DNA of 64,000 nucleotides, from NCBI RefSeq assembly GCF_025252405.1, contig NZ_CP104307.1, forward strand, positions 4,464,001 to 4,528,000, read 5' to 3'. Below the pieces are notes generated by a model. It made no database searches and had not been told where the DNA came from. It saw only the letters and a program-made list of their open reading frames with translations. The first letter of the stretch is position 1. Each line of letters opens with the position of its first letter. This document shows positions 28,161-37,717 of the stretch, in pieces. A program made the translations under genes and the position numbers. Source of the stretch: Flavobacterium sp. TR2. Lineage in GTDB: Bacteria; Bacteroidota; Bacteroidia; Flavobacteriales; Flavobacteriaceae.

Positions 28161-29213
28161 ATGAAAAAATATAACTTCCTAGCTGTCATTTTATTAGGAA
28201 TCACATTAATTGGATGTGGAGATACAAAAAAAGGTGAAAATTCTTTATTTACTATCGATGATTCTGCTTTTCCAGCCCATTTTACGCAAAAAGAAGTGTT
28301 AAATATTGGAATTTTAAATCCAAATTCGAAGGAAATCGACAGCGTTGCCTACTTCTTAAACGACAAAAGAATTGGAGGCACAAAAGGCGCTAAAGATTTT
28401 AGATTTGAATTAATAGATCAAAAATTAGGCTATCAATACCTAAAAGCTACTGTTTATTTTGGAGGAGACTCTTCTGATGCAACCAAAAGAATAGAAGTTG
28501 TTTCTGATATTGAACCAAAATTATTAAAGTATAAAGTTGTAAACACTTATCCGCACGATAAAAAAGCCTTTACAGAAGGTTTTGAGTTTTACAACGACAC
28601 TTTGTATGAAAGCACTGGACAAGAAGGCGCTTCGTTTATAAAAAAATACGATTATAAAACGGGTAAAGTTTTTAAACAAATTGATCTCGATCAGCAATAT
28701 TTTGGAGAAGGGATCACTTTCATAAATGGCAAATTATTTCAGCTAACGTATAAAAACAAAAAAGGTTTTATCTACGATGCTAAAACTTTAAAACTGGAAA
28801 AAACTTTTGATTACGAAAAAGATATTGAAGGTTGGGGAATGACGAATGACGGAAAATATATCTATCAGACTGACGGAACAGAAAAGATTTGGAAAGTTGA
28901 CCCAAATACTCAAAAAATGATCGATTATGTGAATGTTTATTCTGGAAACTCAAAAATCAAAGCCGTTAATGAGTTAGAATGGATTAACGGAAAAATCTAT
29001 ACAAACGTGTGGTTTAAAGACGCTATTGCAGTTGTAAATCCAGAAAACGGAGCTGTTGAAGGAATTTTAAATCTTTCTGATTTACGCAAATCTATGAACG
29101 ACATTACAACTGAAGATGTATTAAACGGAATTGCATACAATCCTAAAACTAAAACCATTTTTGTAACGGGTAAAAATTGGAGCAAAATGTTTGAAATAAC
29201 AGTTTCTGAATAA
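28161..29213 (+). CDS. Glutaminyl-peptide cyclotransferase, lipoprotein
   Basis: A protein of 350 residues. The lipoprotein signal ends in LIGC (Cys19). An N-terminal beta domain (about 25-115) precedes a five-bladed propeller of the Glu_cyclase_2 type (about 125-350; FTEGFEFYNDTLYESTGQ is characteristic, as is VNELEWINGKIYTNVW). Such enzymes convert N-terminal Gln to pyroglutamate on exported proteins, which in Bacteroidota is relevant because many signal-peptidase cleavages leave Gln at position 1. It starts with ATG after its own promoter. Confidence 0.88.
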   Translation: MKKYNFLAVILLGITLIGCGDTKKGENSLFTIDDSAFPAHFTQKEVLNIGILNPNSKEIDSVAYFLNDKRIGGTKGAKDFRFELIDQKLGYQYLKATVYFGGDSSDATKRIEVVSDIEPKLLKYKVVNTYPHDKKAFTEGFEFYNDTLYESTGQEGASFIKKYDYKTGKVFKQIDLDQQYFGEGITFINGKLFQLTYKNKKGFIYDAKTLKLEKTFDYEKDIEGWGMTNDGKYIYQTDGTEKIWKVDPNTQKMIDYVNVYSGNSKIKAVNELEWINGKIYTNVWFKDAIAVVNPENGAVEGILNLSDLRKSMNDITTEDVLNGIAYNPKTKTIFVTGKNWSKMFEITVSE

Positions 29214-29237
29214 TTACAGTCAAAAAAGAATTTTACG

Positions 29238-29283
29238 AATTTCACAAGTTTTCACACATTTATACGTGAAAATTTGTGAAATT
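29238..29283. repeat. 18-bp-arm hairpin between QC gene and hutI
   Basis: AATTTCACAAGTTTTCAC (29238-29255) pairs with GTGAAAATTTGTGAAATT (29266-29283), one wobble, 10-nt loop. It may end the QC transcript, though no T-run follows. Related in wording to 3317-3375. Confidence 0.6.
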
Positions 29284-29307
29284 TGTGTTTTATAACAATT
29301 CACATTA

Positions 29308-30546
29308 ATGATCACTTTAATCACAAACATACAAGAGTTATTACAGGTTCGCGAGACTCCGATTGCTAAAGTTTCAGGTGCCGAAATGGCCGAACTCCCA
29401 ACTATAAAGAACGCATTTTTAATAATAAAAGACAATCTGATTGAAGATTTCGGCTCAATGGATAATCTTCCAAAAATAAATGCCGACAAAATAATTGATG
29501 CGACAGGAAAAGTTATTCTTCCATCTTGGTGCGACAGCCATACGCACATTGTGTACGCAGGAAATCGCGAGCAGGAATTCGTAGACAGAATCAACGGACT
29601 TTCTTATGAAGAAATCGCCAATCGCGGCGGCGGAATTTTAAATTCGGCTAAAAAACTAAACGAGACGTCAGAAGAGGAAATTTACGAACAATCTAAGATT
29701 CGTCTCGAAGAAGTAATGCATTTAGGAACAGGAGCTGTCGAAATTAAATCGGGTTACGGTTTGACAGTTGATGGAGAATTAAAAATGCTTCGCGTCATTA
29801 AAAAATTGGCCGAAAACTATCCTATTGCAATAAAAGCTACGTTCTTGGGCGCCCATGCTTTTCCTTTACATTACAAAGACGATAAAGCAGGTTATCTAGA
29901 CGAAATTATCAACGAAATGCTGCCCGAAATATCAAAAGACAAGCTTGCCGATTATGTTGATGTTTTCTGCGAAAGCGGCTATTTTTCTGTAGAAGAAACA
30001 GAAAAAATTATGGAAGCAGGTTTAGCATTTGGCTTAAAACCGAAAATTCACGTAAACCAATTCAATTCTATTGGCGGAATTCAGTCTGGAGTTAAATTTA
30101 ATGCGCTTTCTGTGGATCATTTAGAAATTATGAATTCAGAAGATATTCAGGCATTAAAAAACACAGAAACGATGCCTGTGGCTTTGCCTTCGTGCTCTTA
30201 CTTTTTAAGCATTCCATATACGCCAGCACGCGAAATGATAAAAGCCGGATTGCCTTTAGCATTGGCTACAGATTTCAACCCCGGTTCTACTCCATCAGGA
30301 AATATGAATTTTGTGGTGGCAACAGCTTGCATCAAAATGAAAATGACTCCAGAAGAAGCGATAAACGCCGCGACAATAAATGGCGCATATGCAATGGGTC
30401 TTTCTGAAACTCACGGAAGTATTACAAAAGGCAAAAAAGCCAATTTAATCTTGACAAAACCAATTTCTTCCTACTACCAAATTCCATATGCTTTTGGAAG
30501 CAATTTAATTGAATCTGTTTTTATAGAAGGAAGAATTCTAGAATAA
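29308..30546 (+). CDS. hutI: Imidazolonepropionase
   Basis: The third enzyme of histidine degradation: opens 4-imidazolone-5-propionate to N-formimidoyl-glutamate. 412 residues, full length. A metal-dependent amidohydrolase: His78-Thr-His80 (DSHTHIVYAG) and later conserved FLGAHAFP and ATDFNPGSTPSGN blocks. It starts with ATG. The next hut enzyme, hutG, is 1.1 kb further on the same strand, with an opposite-strand gene between. Confidence 0.95.
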   Translation: MITLITNIQELLQVRETPIAKVSGAEMAELPTIKNAFLIIKDNLIEDFGSMDNLPKINADKIIDATGKVILPSWCDSHTHIVYAGNREQEFVDRINGLSYEEIANRGGGILNSAKKLNETSEEEIYEQSKIRLEEVMHLGTGAVEIKSGYGLTVDGELKMLRVIKKLAENYPIAIKATFLGAHAFPLHYKDDKAGYLDEIINEMLPEISKDKLADYVDVFCESGYFSVEETEKIMEAGLAFGLKPKIHVNQFNSIGGIQSGVKFNALSVDHLEIMNSEDIQALKNTETMPVALPSCSYFLSIPYTPAREMIKAGLPLALATDFNPGSTPSGNMNFVVATACIKMKMTPEEAINAATINGAYAMGLSETHGSITKGKKANLILTKPISSYYQIPYAFGSNLIESVFIEGRILE

Positions 30547-30636
30547 CTATTTATTCAAATAAATTAAATACAGCTCGTGGTTTCAATTACGGGAAACGTA
30601 TTGTTTTCAAACAATAAAACATTCAAATTTCTCCAT

Positions 30637-30667
30637 AAAAAAAGGTCTGTGATTTTCACAGACCTTT
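30637..30667 (-). terminator. Terminator of the coiled-coil protein gene (bidirectional)
   Basis: AAAGGTCTGTGA / TCACAGACCTTT with a 3-nt loop (30641-30667); the A-run before it gives a T-run on the minus strand. It probably also stops hutI transcripts from the other side. Confidence 0.8.
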
Positions 30668-30699
30668 AATATCTTAAGTGGTATTTTTCCTTTTGGCAA

Positions 30700-31578
30700 T
30701 TATCTTAAACTGAAACTAGTTTTAGAAACTAATTCATCGTTATCAAAAATATTGATGAAGTATGTTCCTTTTGCAAAATCTTTTCCAGGAAGATCTTCAC
30801 TAACTTGTACAGTTTTATTCTCGTATTTAACTGTAGTTTTAAAGCTGTAAGTTAATGTATTATCTCCAAAGCTTTCTGTTTTCTTTTCTCCTAAAACATT
30901 GTTTTTAGCATCGATAACTTGAACGTAATATGTTTTATCTCCAGATTTAGCAATTTGATTTTCTGCAATTGTAAAACTAACTTTCAAAACATCAGCACGG
31001 CTTGCTTTATCCGTTTCGATTTGTTTACCAGAGCTTTTTAATTTGTAAGCTGAAGTTTTAGTATTCAATATAGATAATTTAGAACCTTTTTCTACAGTTT
31101 TAGCTAATTCCTCATTTTGGCCAACCAAAACTTCGTTATATTTTTTAGATTCTCCTAAAACTACAATAGTACTATCTCTCTGAGTAGTTAAAACACCATT
31201 TTGTTTTTTCAACTCATCGTTTTCAGCAACTAAAGTTTTCATTTTGCTCTGCATTGCCTGAACTTGAGATCTATATTTAGAAACATCTCCTTTAGACTTG
31301 TTCAAATCATCCATTAAAGCGACTACCTTATCTCTCTCTTGGATCAATTCGTCAGACATCGAAGTATTTTCAGCAATTGCAGCATCGTAAGTTGCTTTTA
31401 ACTCCTGTAAGTCTTTCATTACAGATTCTTTTTCAGTCAAAGTTGTTGTAAGCTCGGTTTTAACTACTTCTGTATCAGAAGATAATTTAAAAATATACAC
31501 TAAACTACCGATCAGTAGGACTGCTAAAACTGCGATTACCGCCTTTAGACTTGAATTGTTGTTCTTTGGGTTTTCCAT
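30700..31578 (-). CDS. Membrane-anchored coiled-coil protein
   Basis: A protein of 292 residues. A cytosolic stub of about 10 residues, one helix (about 13-31), then a long coiled coil (about 35-165) rich in Glu/Lys/Gln, and a C-terminal beta domain (about 190-292) that is probably periplasmic. I do not recognise a named family; such proteins are conserved in Flavobacteriaceae in my recollection. It starts with ATG. It is inserted between hutI and hutG on the opposite strand. Confidence 0.75.
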   Translation of the reverse strand: MENPKNNNSSLKAVIAVLAVLLIGSLVYIFKLSSDTEVVKTELTTTLTEKESVMKDLQELKATYDAAIAENTSMSDELIQERDKVVALMDDLNKSKGDVSKYRSQVQAMQSKMKTLVAENDELKKQNGVLTTQRDSTIVVLGESKKYNEVLVGQNEELAKTVEKGSKLSILNTKTSAYKLKSSGKQIETDKASRADVLKVSFTIAENQIAKSGDKTYYVQVIDAKNNVLGEKKTESFGDNTLTYSFKTTVKYENKTVQVSEDLPGKDFAKGTYFINIFDNDELVSKTSFSLR

Positions 31579-31651
31579 ATTTAAATAATTTTCTTTAATA
31601 ACAAATTTAAGAATTAATATAAGGTAATAACGTAAGTTTCTACAATTATAT

Positions 31652-31659
31652 TATTTTTG
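31652..31659 (+). promoter_or_regulatory. Promoter -7 box of hutG-like gene
   Basis: TATTTTTG, 18 bp before the ATG, fits TAnnTTTG. No TTG at the -33 position. Confidence 0.4.
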
Positions 31660-31676
31660 GAAAATAAATTTTTTTC

Positions 31677-32714
31677 ATGGAAAAATTAATCCCTTTCACT
31701 ATAAATGATTTAGCAAAAGTTACAAATCATAGAAGTGGTGAATTAAAGTTCGGAGAAAAAATGATTGTCATTCCCTCAGGAGTTGACAAAGTTAATTTTC
31801 TCAAAGAAAGCGAAGCAAAATATGTTCTTTTAGGAATTCCTGAAGATATTGGTGTGCGCGCCAATTACGGCAGGCCTGGGGCTGCTTCGGCATGGCAGTC
31901 TGCCATAAAAAGCATTGCCAACATACAGCATAATCGTTTTTGCAAAGGAAGCAACATCATTATTTTAGGGCAAATTAATGTTAGCGCTGAAATGCGTGAA
32001 GTAGAAAACCTTGATTTTAATGACATTGACGATCGTTCTAAATTAAGCCAGCTGGTTGAAAAAATAGACAAAGAAGTTTCTCATATCATTTTTACGATTA
32101 TTAAAGCCGGTAAAACGCCAATTATTATCGGTGGAGGCCATAATAATGCCTACGGAAATATTAAAGGCGCCGCCCTTGCGAAAGGAAAGCCGGTAAATGC
32201 AATCAATTTTGATGCGCACTCTGACTTTAGAATTTTAGAAGGCCGTCATAGCGGAAACGGATTTTCGTACGCTTACGAAGAAGGTTTTCTAAAGAAATAC
32301 TTCATTTTTGGCCTTCACGAAAACTACACTTCAAAAAGCGTTTTAGATATTATAAAAAAGTTAGAAGACCGTGTTCGATACAATACGTATGATAGCGTCA
32401 ATATCCGAAAAGAAAAAGATTTTAATCGTGAAATGATTACTGCTTTGGATTTTATTAAAAATGACGCTTTCGGAATCGAAATCGATCTTGACGCCATTCC
32501 AAATATTGCAAGCAGCGCCATGACAATTAGCGGGTTTTCTGTGGAGGAACTGAGACAGTTTATTTCTTTCTTTGGCGAACATAAAAATGCCGCTTACCTT
32601 CATATTTGCGAAGGCGCGCCAGATTTAGACAATTCTCCAAACAACAATTTAATAGGCAAACTAATTGGCTATCTGGTCACCGATTTCATCAAAGCAAATC
32701 TTGAACCTGCTTGA
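31677..32714 (+). CDS. hutG: Formimidoylglutamase (arginase/ureohydrolase family)
   Basis: A protein of 345 residues. Manganese-site motifs of ureohydrolases: GGGHNNAYG (His155), DAHSD (Asp179, His181, Asp183) and IEIDLDAI later. Given hutI just upstream it most likely hydrolyses N-formimidoyl-glutamate to glutamate and formamide. Arginase and agmatinase are the alternatives; the long N-terminal region (about 1-45) and context favour HutG. ATG start. Confidence 0.82.
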   Translation: MEKLIPFTINDLAKVTNHRSGELKFGEKMIVIPSGVDKVNFLKESEAKYVLLGIPEDIGVRANYGRPGAASAWQSAIKSIANIQHNRFCKGSNIIILGQINVSAEMREVENLDFNDIDDRSKLSQLVEKIDKEVSHIIFTIIKAGKTPIIIGGGHNNAYGNIKGAALAKGKPVNAINFDAHSDFRILEGRHSGNGFSYAYEEGFLKKYFIFGLHENYTSKSVLDIIKKLEDRVRYNTYDSVNIRKEKDFNREMITALDFIKNDAFGIEIDLDAIPNIASSAMTISGFSVEELRQFISFFGEHKNAAYLHICEGAPDLDNSPNNNLIGKLIGYLVTDFIKANLEPA

Positions 32715-32797
32715 TTTTAACCGCCATATTTGATCTTGATGCAAGGCCAGTTTGCCAAATAAAACCAAATTCAAACAAACCTTTGAACGAATAAACA

Positions 32798-32805
32798 TAT
32801 CTTTG
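32798..32805 (+). promoter_or_regulatory. Promoter -7 box of the DEAD-box helicase gene
   Basis: TATCTTTG matches TAnnTTTG and lies 46 bp upstream of the chosen ATG. It falls inside a longer TTG-initiated frame, so it argues for the shorter protein. Confidence 0.45.
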
Positions 32806-32850
32806 CACAGCATTTTGGCAATTAAAGCTAAAATACTTAATACCAAAGAT

Positions 32851-34098
32851 ATGTTATTCGAAGATTTATCACTTTCAAAAAGTATACAAAAAGCCGTATT
32901 TGAAGAAGGCTATTTAAATCCGACCCCAATTCAGGAAAAATCCATTCCAATTGTTTTACAGGGGCGTGATTTAATTGGCTGTGCGCAGACCGGAACAGGA
33001 AAAACAGCAGCATTTGCTATCCCAATCATACATCAATTACACCGAATTGTAGGTTCGTCAAAAAAAGCCAAACAAATTCGTGCGCTTGTGGTTACGCCTA
33101 CTCGCGAATTGGCCGTGCAAATTGGACAAAGTTTTGACACGTATGCAAAATACACCAATTTAACGCAACTGACTATTTTTGGAGGAGTTTCTCAAAACCC
33201 TCAAGTTGATGCTTTAAAGAATGGCGTCGATATTTTAATTGCCACTCCAGGCCGTTTATTGGATCTTCACAAGCAAGGTTTTCTTGATTTCAACCATCTG
33301 CACACTTTGGTGCTTGATGAAGCCGATCAGATGCTAGATATGGGTTTTATAAACGATGTGAAGAAAATTGTAAAGCTGACGCCAAAAAACAGACAGACTT
33401 TACTTTTCTCTGCGACAATGCCAATTGCCATTCGCGAACTGGCAGAAATGTTTTTACAAGACCCAGAAAAAGTTGAAGTTTCTCCAGTTTCATCTACTGC
33501 CGAAAATGTAGAACAACGCATTTATTTTGTAGATAAAACCGAAAAAAGAAATTTACTGTATAGTTTGATTAAAGAAGAAAACTTATCAAACGTACTTGTT
33601 TTTTCGAGAACAAAACATGGCGCTGACAATGTTGTAAAAGCGCTTCGCAAAAAAGATATTCCAGCAGAAGCAATTCACGGAGATAAATCGCAAAATGCAA
33701 GACAACGAGTTTTGGACGCCTTTAAAAACAAAGAAGTCGGCGTTTTGGTCGCAACCGATATTGCTGCGCGTGGGATTGACATTGAGCAGCTTCCGTATGT
33801 AATCAATTTTGATTTGCCGAATATTCCTGAAACTTATGTGCACCGTATTGGCCGTACGGGCCGTGCAGGAAATGGCGGAATAGCGATTTCTTTCTGCGGA
33901 AAAGATGAACTTCCTTATTGGAAAGACATCCAGAAACTGATTAAAGTTGACGTAAAAACAATTGCAGACCACCCGTATCAATGGCATTCTGGAAGTCCAG
34001 AAGCTGGAGAAAAACCTAAAAACTCGAACAGAAGCGGTGGCGCTCATAAGTCGAGAAAATCAAATAATGCTAAGAAAAACAAAAAACGCTGGTACTAA
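32851..34098 (+). CDS. DEAD-box RNA helicase, RhlE-like
   Basis: An ATP-dependent RNA helicase, 415 residues from ATG at 32851. Q motif (about 20-28), Walker A AQTGTGKT (45-52), PTRELA (83-88), DEAD (156-159), SAT, and HRIGRTGRAG (about 330-340) are present in order. The C-terminal tail (about 375-415) is basic and rich in Ser/Asn/Lys, as in RhlE-type helicases that work in ribosome assembly or cold adaptation. Its stop overlaps the 3' end of the converging histidine kinase gene by 4 bp. Confidence 0.93.
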   Translation: MLFEDLSLSKSIQKAVFEEGYLNPTPIQEKSIPIVLQGRDLIGCAQTGTGKTAAFAIPIIHQLHRIVGSSKKAKQIRALVVTPTRELAVQIGQSFDTYAKYTNLTQLTIFGGVSQNPQVDALKNGVDILIATPGRLLDLHKQGFLDFNHLHTLVLDEADQMLDMGFINDVKKIVKLTPKNRQTLLFSATMPIAIRELAEMFLQDPEKVEVSPVSSTAENVEQRIYFVDKTEKRNLLYSLIKEENLSNVLVFSRTKHGADNVVKALRKKDIPAEAIHGDKSQNARQRVLDAFKNKEVGVLVATDIAARGIDIEQLPYVINFDLPNIPETYVHRIGRTGRAGNGGIAISFCGKDELPYWKDIQKLIKVDVKTIADHPYQWHSGSPEAGEKPKNSNRSGGAHKSRKSNNAKKNKKRWY

Positions 34099-34112
34099 AC
34101 AGCGTTTTTTTC
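34082..34112. terminator. Bidirectional terminator over the helicase stop codon
   Basis: AAAAACGCTG (34082-34091) and CAGCGTTTTT (34100-34109) form a stem; T-runs follow on both strands. It overlaps the stop codons of both converging genes, so each terminates inside the other's end. Confidence 0.75.
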
Positions 34113-36278
34113 GTTTATCAGGAAATTGATTATTTTAAATAATTTAACCGGTTCAAAAGGTTTGATTATAATATCGTTCATTCCAGACGAAATCGCTTCA
34201 TCTGTTATTTCATCCTTATCAAAAGCAGTCAAGGCAACAATTGGAGTTTCAATTCCTTGAAGACGGATTCTTTTTGTGGTTTCAAAGCCATTCATTAACG
34301 GCATATTGATATCCATTAAAATCAAATCAAACGTTTCGTCTTCTAGAATTTTAAGCGCTGCAAAGCCATCGTCTACTACTTTACAGGAATAATTATTCTT
34401 TTCGATAATCTTTTTCGTCACCAGCTGGTTAATCAAGTTATCTTCGACCACTAAAATTTTATAGACCTCGCTTGAAGTCAAATCAACTTCAATCTCATCG
34501 ATAATGCTTTTAGTTTTGGCCAAATCGTGCTCAAAGGCAATTGTAAACGAGAATGCCGTTCCTTTTCCGAGATCGCTATCGAGCGTAATAGAGCTGCCAA
34601 AAAGTCCTAACAATCTTTTTACAATGCTGAGCCCTAAACCTGTACCCTGATAATCTTCGTCTTTTCTTCCAACCTGAACAAACTTTTCAAATATTTTGTT
34701 TTGATCTACAGCCGCAATCCCTATTCCATTGTCTTTAATCAAGAAATCCAAATAATGCAGCTTTCCTTCAACTTTGTTTACTTTTACGACAATTTCAACC
34801 TGTCCATCTTTGGTGAACTTCAAAGCATTACTAACTAAATTCATTAAAATCTGAGCCAGACGCAGCTTATCTCCAATTAAATATTCAGGAATATTAGGAT
34901 CTATATCAATAGAAATGCTATTGTTATTTTTCTGGGAAAGAAAAGAAAGCGAGTTTTTGATTACCGTAATTTCATCAGAAATATTGAAAGTTAGGTTTTC
35001 AAGTACGATTTTGTTTTCTTCAATTTTATTAATCTGCAGAATATCATTTACCAAGGATAATAAATATCTGGCGGAAAACTTAAGGGAACTTAAATGCTGG
35101 CTTCTTGAAATTTCTTTATGCTCTTCGAGCAGCATATTGGTAATTCCGACCACACCATAAAGAGGAGTACGCAATTCGTGGCTTATAGTCGATATAAATT
35201 GTGTTTTGAGCAAAGAGGCTTCTTCTGCAATTTCTTTCGCTTTAAGAAGCTCCAAATTGTGTTTTTTCTTGTATCGAATGTTCTTTATCAGCGTGATAAT
35301 TAAAATTAAAAGAATCAGCGAAATCAGAATAAAAAGAATTACAATGATTTTCGATTTTCTTAAACTTTGAGATTGTTCTACTTTTTCTCCCTCAACTTTA
35401 TCAATCTGTCTTTTGTATTCGTCCAATTCTAGACTTAAACCAGCTTGAGAAGCCTTTTTAATTTTCTTAACATCGTATAGTTTAGCTGAAAGATCATAAT
35501 ATTTAACAAGTGCATCGTACGCTTCTTTATCTCTATTCGTTTTTCTTAAAAAATGCGAATATTCTAAATAAGCACGTGCCAGATCTATTTTCTCCTGACA
35601 TTTTTTGCCTGATTCAATAGCACTCAAAAAATAAGCATTGGCTTCCTTATTTTCATTTTTATAGCTCGAGTAGATACCATTCAACATAGCAACAATAACC
35701 TCAGTCGACTCGTCATTGTACTTTATTTTGGTACTGTTTACATACTTTAAAAAGAGATATCCCTGATTGTAATTTCCAATATCAAAATAAGCCCATGCAA
35801 TGTTTACGTTTGTAAAATAGACTTCTTTTAAATCATTTATTTTCAAAGCGTAAGCTACTGCTTTTTTATAGCTCCGAATTCCTTCATCAAATTGTTCCTT
35901 TCCAAAACAATACATATTCCCCAAATTGTTATAAAGGTTGCATTTTAAGGAATCGTTATTAGTTTTATTAGCATAATACAACCCTTTTTTATAGAAAAAA
36001 ATGGCTTTATCATACTCTTCCAATTCGTTATAATTGGCAGCTATAATATTATACGAGCGAGCCGTAAGGCAATAATCTTTTATTGCTGTCGCAGCATTTA
36101 GGGCAACTCTAGAATAGATGAGTGATTTTTCGAAATTGGATTCTCTAAAATTTAAAAGCGCTTTCTTTACATTCTTATCAATTTTAGGATCGAGGTTACA
36201 ATTAGATTGCGCGATTGCCGAATTGGCAAAGCAATTCAGAACCAATAGAAAAAGTAAAAAAATCCGTTTGTGGGGCAT
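34095..36278 (-). CDS. TPR-containing hybrid sensor histidine kinase
   Basis: A protein of 727 residues. Signal peptide (to about 23), TPR-like repeats in the periplasm (about 45-270), a coiled linker, one membrane helix (about 310-332), HisKA with His367 (STISHELRTPL), HATPase_c (N-box, DNGIGI, GTGLGLSIVKRL, about 400-600) and a C-terminal receiver domain with Asp656 (LMDINMP). No output DNA-binding domain, so phosphate must pass to a partner not seen here. ATG start with a TATATTTG -7 box just upstream. Confidence 0.92.
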   Translation of the reverse strand: MPHKRIFLLFLLVLNCFANSAIAQSNCNLDPKIDKNVKKALLNFRESNFEKSLIYSRVALNAATAIKDYCLTARSYNIIAANYNELEEYDKAIFFYKKGLYYANKTNNDSLKCNLYNNLGNMYCFGKEQFDEGIRSYKKAVAYALKINDLKEVYFTNVNIAWAYFDIGNYNQGYLFLKYVNSTKIKYNDESTEVIVAMLNGIYSSYKNENKEANAYFLSAIESGKKCQEKIDLARAYLEYSHFLRKTNRDKEAYDALVKYYDLSAKLYDVKKIKKASQAGLSLELDEYKRQIDKVEGEKVEQSQSLRKSKIIVILFILISLILLILIITLIKNIRYKKKHNLELLKAKEIAEEASLLKTQFISTISHELRTPLYGVVGITNMLLEEHKEISRSQHLSSLKFSARYLLSLVNDILQINKIEENKIVLENLTFNISDEITVIKNSLSFLSQKNNNSISIDIDPNIPEYLIGDKLRLAQILMNLVSNALKFTKDGQVEIVVKVNKVEGKLHYLDFLIKDNGIGIAAVDQNKIFEKFVQVGRKDEDYQGTGLGLSIVKRLLGLFGSSITLDSDLGKGTAFSFTIAFEHDLAKTKSIIDEIEVDLTSSEVYKILVVEDNLINQLVTKKIIEKNNYSCKVVDDGFAALKILEDETFDLILMDINMPLMNGFETTKRIRLQGIETPIVALTAFDKDEITDEAISSGMNDIIIKPFEPVKLFKIINFLINEKNAV

Positions 36279-36295
36279 TAATCGGCTAATTTGAT

Positions 36296-36303
36296 CAAAT
36301 ATA
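36296..36303 (-). promoter_or_regulatory. Promoter -7 box of the hybrid kinase gene
   Basis: TATATTTG on the minus strand, 18 bp upstream of the ATG; exact TAnnTTTG match, no clear -33 TTG. Confidence 0.45.
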
Positions 36304-36312
36304 CACTTTAAA

Positions 36313-36349
36313 ATAAAAAAAAGCTGTATTTTATAAAAAAATACAGCTT
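36313..36349 (-). terminator. Terminator of the symporter gene
   Basis: AAGCTGTATTTT...AAAATACAGCTT stem (36321-36349), T-run on the minus strand. It ends the leftward aroC-symporter unit. Confidence 0.75.
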
Positions 36350-36402
36350 GTCAAATATTATTTCAATAACCTAAGAAAAAATTAAAATCTCAGTGCTATT
36401 AT

Positions 36403-37665
36403 TTATTCTTTGTTGTTCTCCCATTGTCCTACAACAGAAGTAGCTAATGCATTTCCTAATACATTAGTAGCACTTCTAAACATATCGCAGAAATGGTCAA
36501 TCGGAAGGATTAATGCAATTCCTTCAATCGGAATATCAAACATACCGCAAGTTGCAGCAACGACAACCAAACTTGCCCTTGGCACACCTGCAATACCTTT
36601 ACTAGTAAGCATCAAAACCAAAAGCATCGCCATTTGCGTTCCTAAATCTAAATGCACATTATAAAACTGAGCAATAAAGATGCTGGCAAATGTCATGTAC
36701 ATCATGCTTCCGTCAAGGTTAAATGAATATCCAAGTGGCAGCATGAAAGAAACGATTTTATCTTTTACTCCAAAACCTTCTAATTCTTCAGTCAATTTTG
36801 GAAATACAGCTTCACTGCTTGTTGTTCCAAAGGCAATCGCCAAAGGTCCTGTAATACGTCTTAACAGCTCAGTCATTCTGCCTTTAAGGAAAATATATCC
36901 GATAAGGATTAAAATAGCCCACAATGTCCCGATACCGATTAAAAACGAGCCGAAAAATTTAAAGTAAGTAATCACCAGCTCTTCTGCATCTCGAATAGCA
37001 AATACGCCTGCAATTGCTCCAAAAACTCCAATTGGCGCAAATTTCATTACATAGTTTACCATTTTTAAAACCACGTGCGATAACTTATCGAAAGCACCAA
37101 TAATTGGTTTTACAGTCTCTCCTAAAGAAGCCGCTGCTAATCCGAAGAAAATGGAGAAAACTACGATCTGTAAGATCTCATTGGTTGCCATTGCTTCAAT
37201 GATACTTTTTGGCACGATATGCTCAACGAAATTATCGAAAGACAGGTTTTGTGTTTTACCGGTAACTTCAGTAGCCGCTGCCATGTCAACATGGTCTAGT
37301 TTTAAACCAACTCCAGGCTGCAAAATATTTACATAAAACAATCCAATTAAAAGAGAAATAAAAGAAGCTGTAAAAAACCATCCAAGAGCTTTTCCTCCAA
37401 TTCTTCCCACTGTTTTAATATCTCCCAATTTTGCAATTCCTACTACCAGAGTAGTAAAAACCAATGGAGAAATAATCATCTGCACCAAACGAATAAAGAT
37501 AGTGGCAAGCATTTTTATTTTACTGCTAAATGCCTGCGCTGCTTCGGGTGAAATACTATTGTGCAAAATAATTCCCAAAATGGCTCCAAGAACCATCGCA
37601 ATTATAATCTGCCCTGTTAATCCCGAAAGGAATGATGTTTTTTTAGTTTCTGTAACTTCTTGCAT
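36403..37665 (-). CDS. Dicarboxylate/amino acid:cation symporter (DAACS family)
   Basis: A protein of 420 residues of the GltP/DctA group with about eight membrane helices and two re-entrant loops. The hairpin with GTTSSEAVFP and the later GYSFNLDGSMMYMTF and GIAGVPRASLVVV stretches are the substrate and cation site. It imports glutamate/aspartate or C4-dicarboxylates with H+ or Na+; specificity cannot be fixed from sequence. ATG start; 52 bp downstream of aroC on the same strand. Confidence 0.92.
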   Translation of the reverse strand: MQEVTETKKTSFLSGLTGQIIIAMVLGAILGIILHNSISPEAAQAFSSKIKMLATIFIRLVQMIISPLVFTTLVVGIAKLGDIKTVGRIGGKALGWFFTASFISLLIGLFYVNILQPGVGLKLDHVDMAAATEVTGKTQNLSFDNFVEHIVPKSIIEAMATNEILQIVVFSIFFGLAAASLGETVKPIIGAFDKLSHVVLKMVNYVMKFAPIGVFGAIAGVFAIRDAEELVITYFKFFGSFLIGIGTLWAILILIGYIFLKGRMTELLRRITGPLAIAFGTTSSEAVFPKLTEELEGFGVKDKIVSFMLPLGYSFNLDGSMMYMTFASIFIAQFYNVHLDLGTQMAMLLVLMLTSKGIAGVPRASLVVVAATCGMFDIPIEGIALILPIDHFCDMFRSATNVLGNALATSVVGQWENNKE

Positions 37666-37717
37666 TAATTTATTTTTTGATTATTAAAATATAAGACCCT
37701 CACTGTCTTACCTTTTA

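Noticed and set aside
32752..32850. 33-residue N-terminal extension of the helicase
   Set aside because: It begins with TTG, lies before the standard Q motif, and contains the likely -7 box at 32798-32805.
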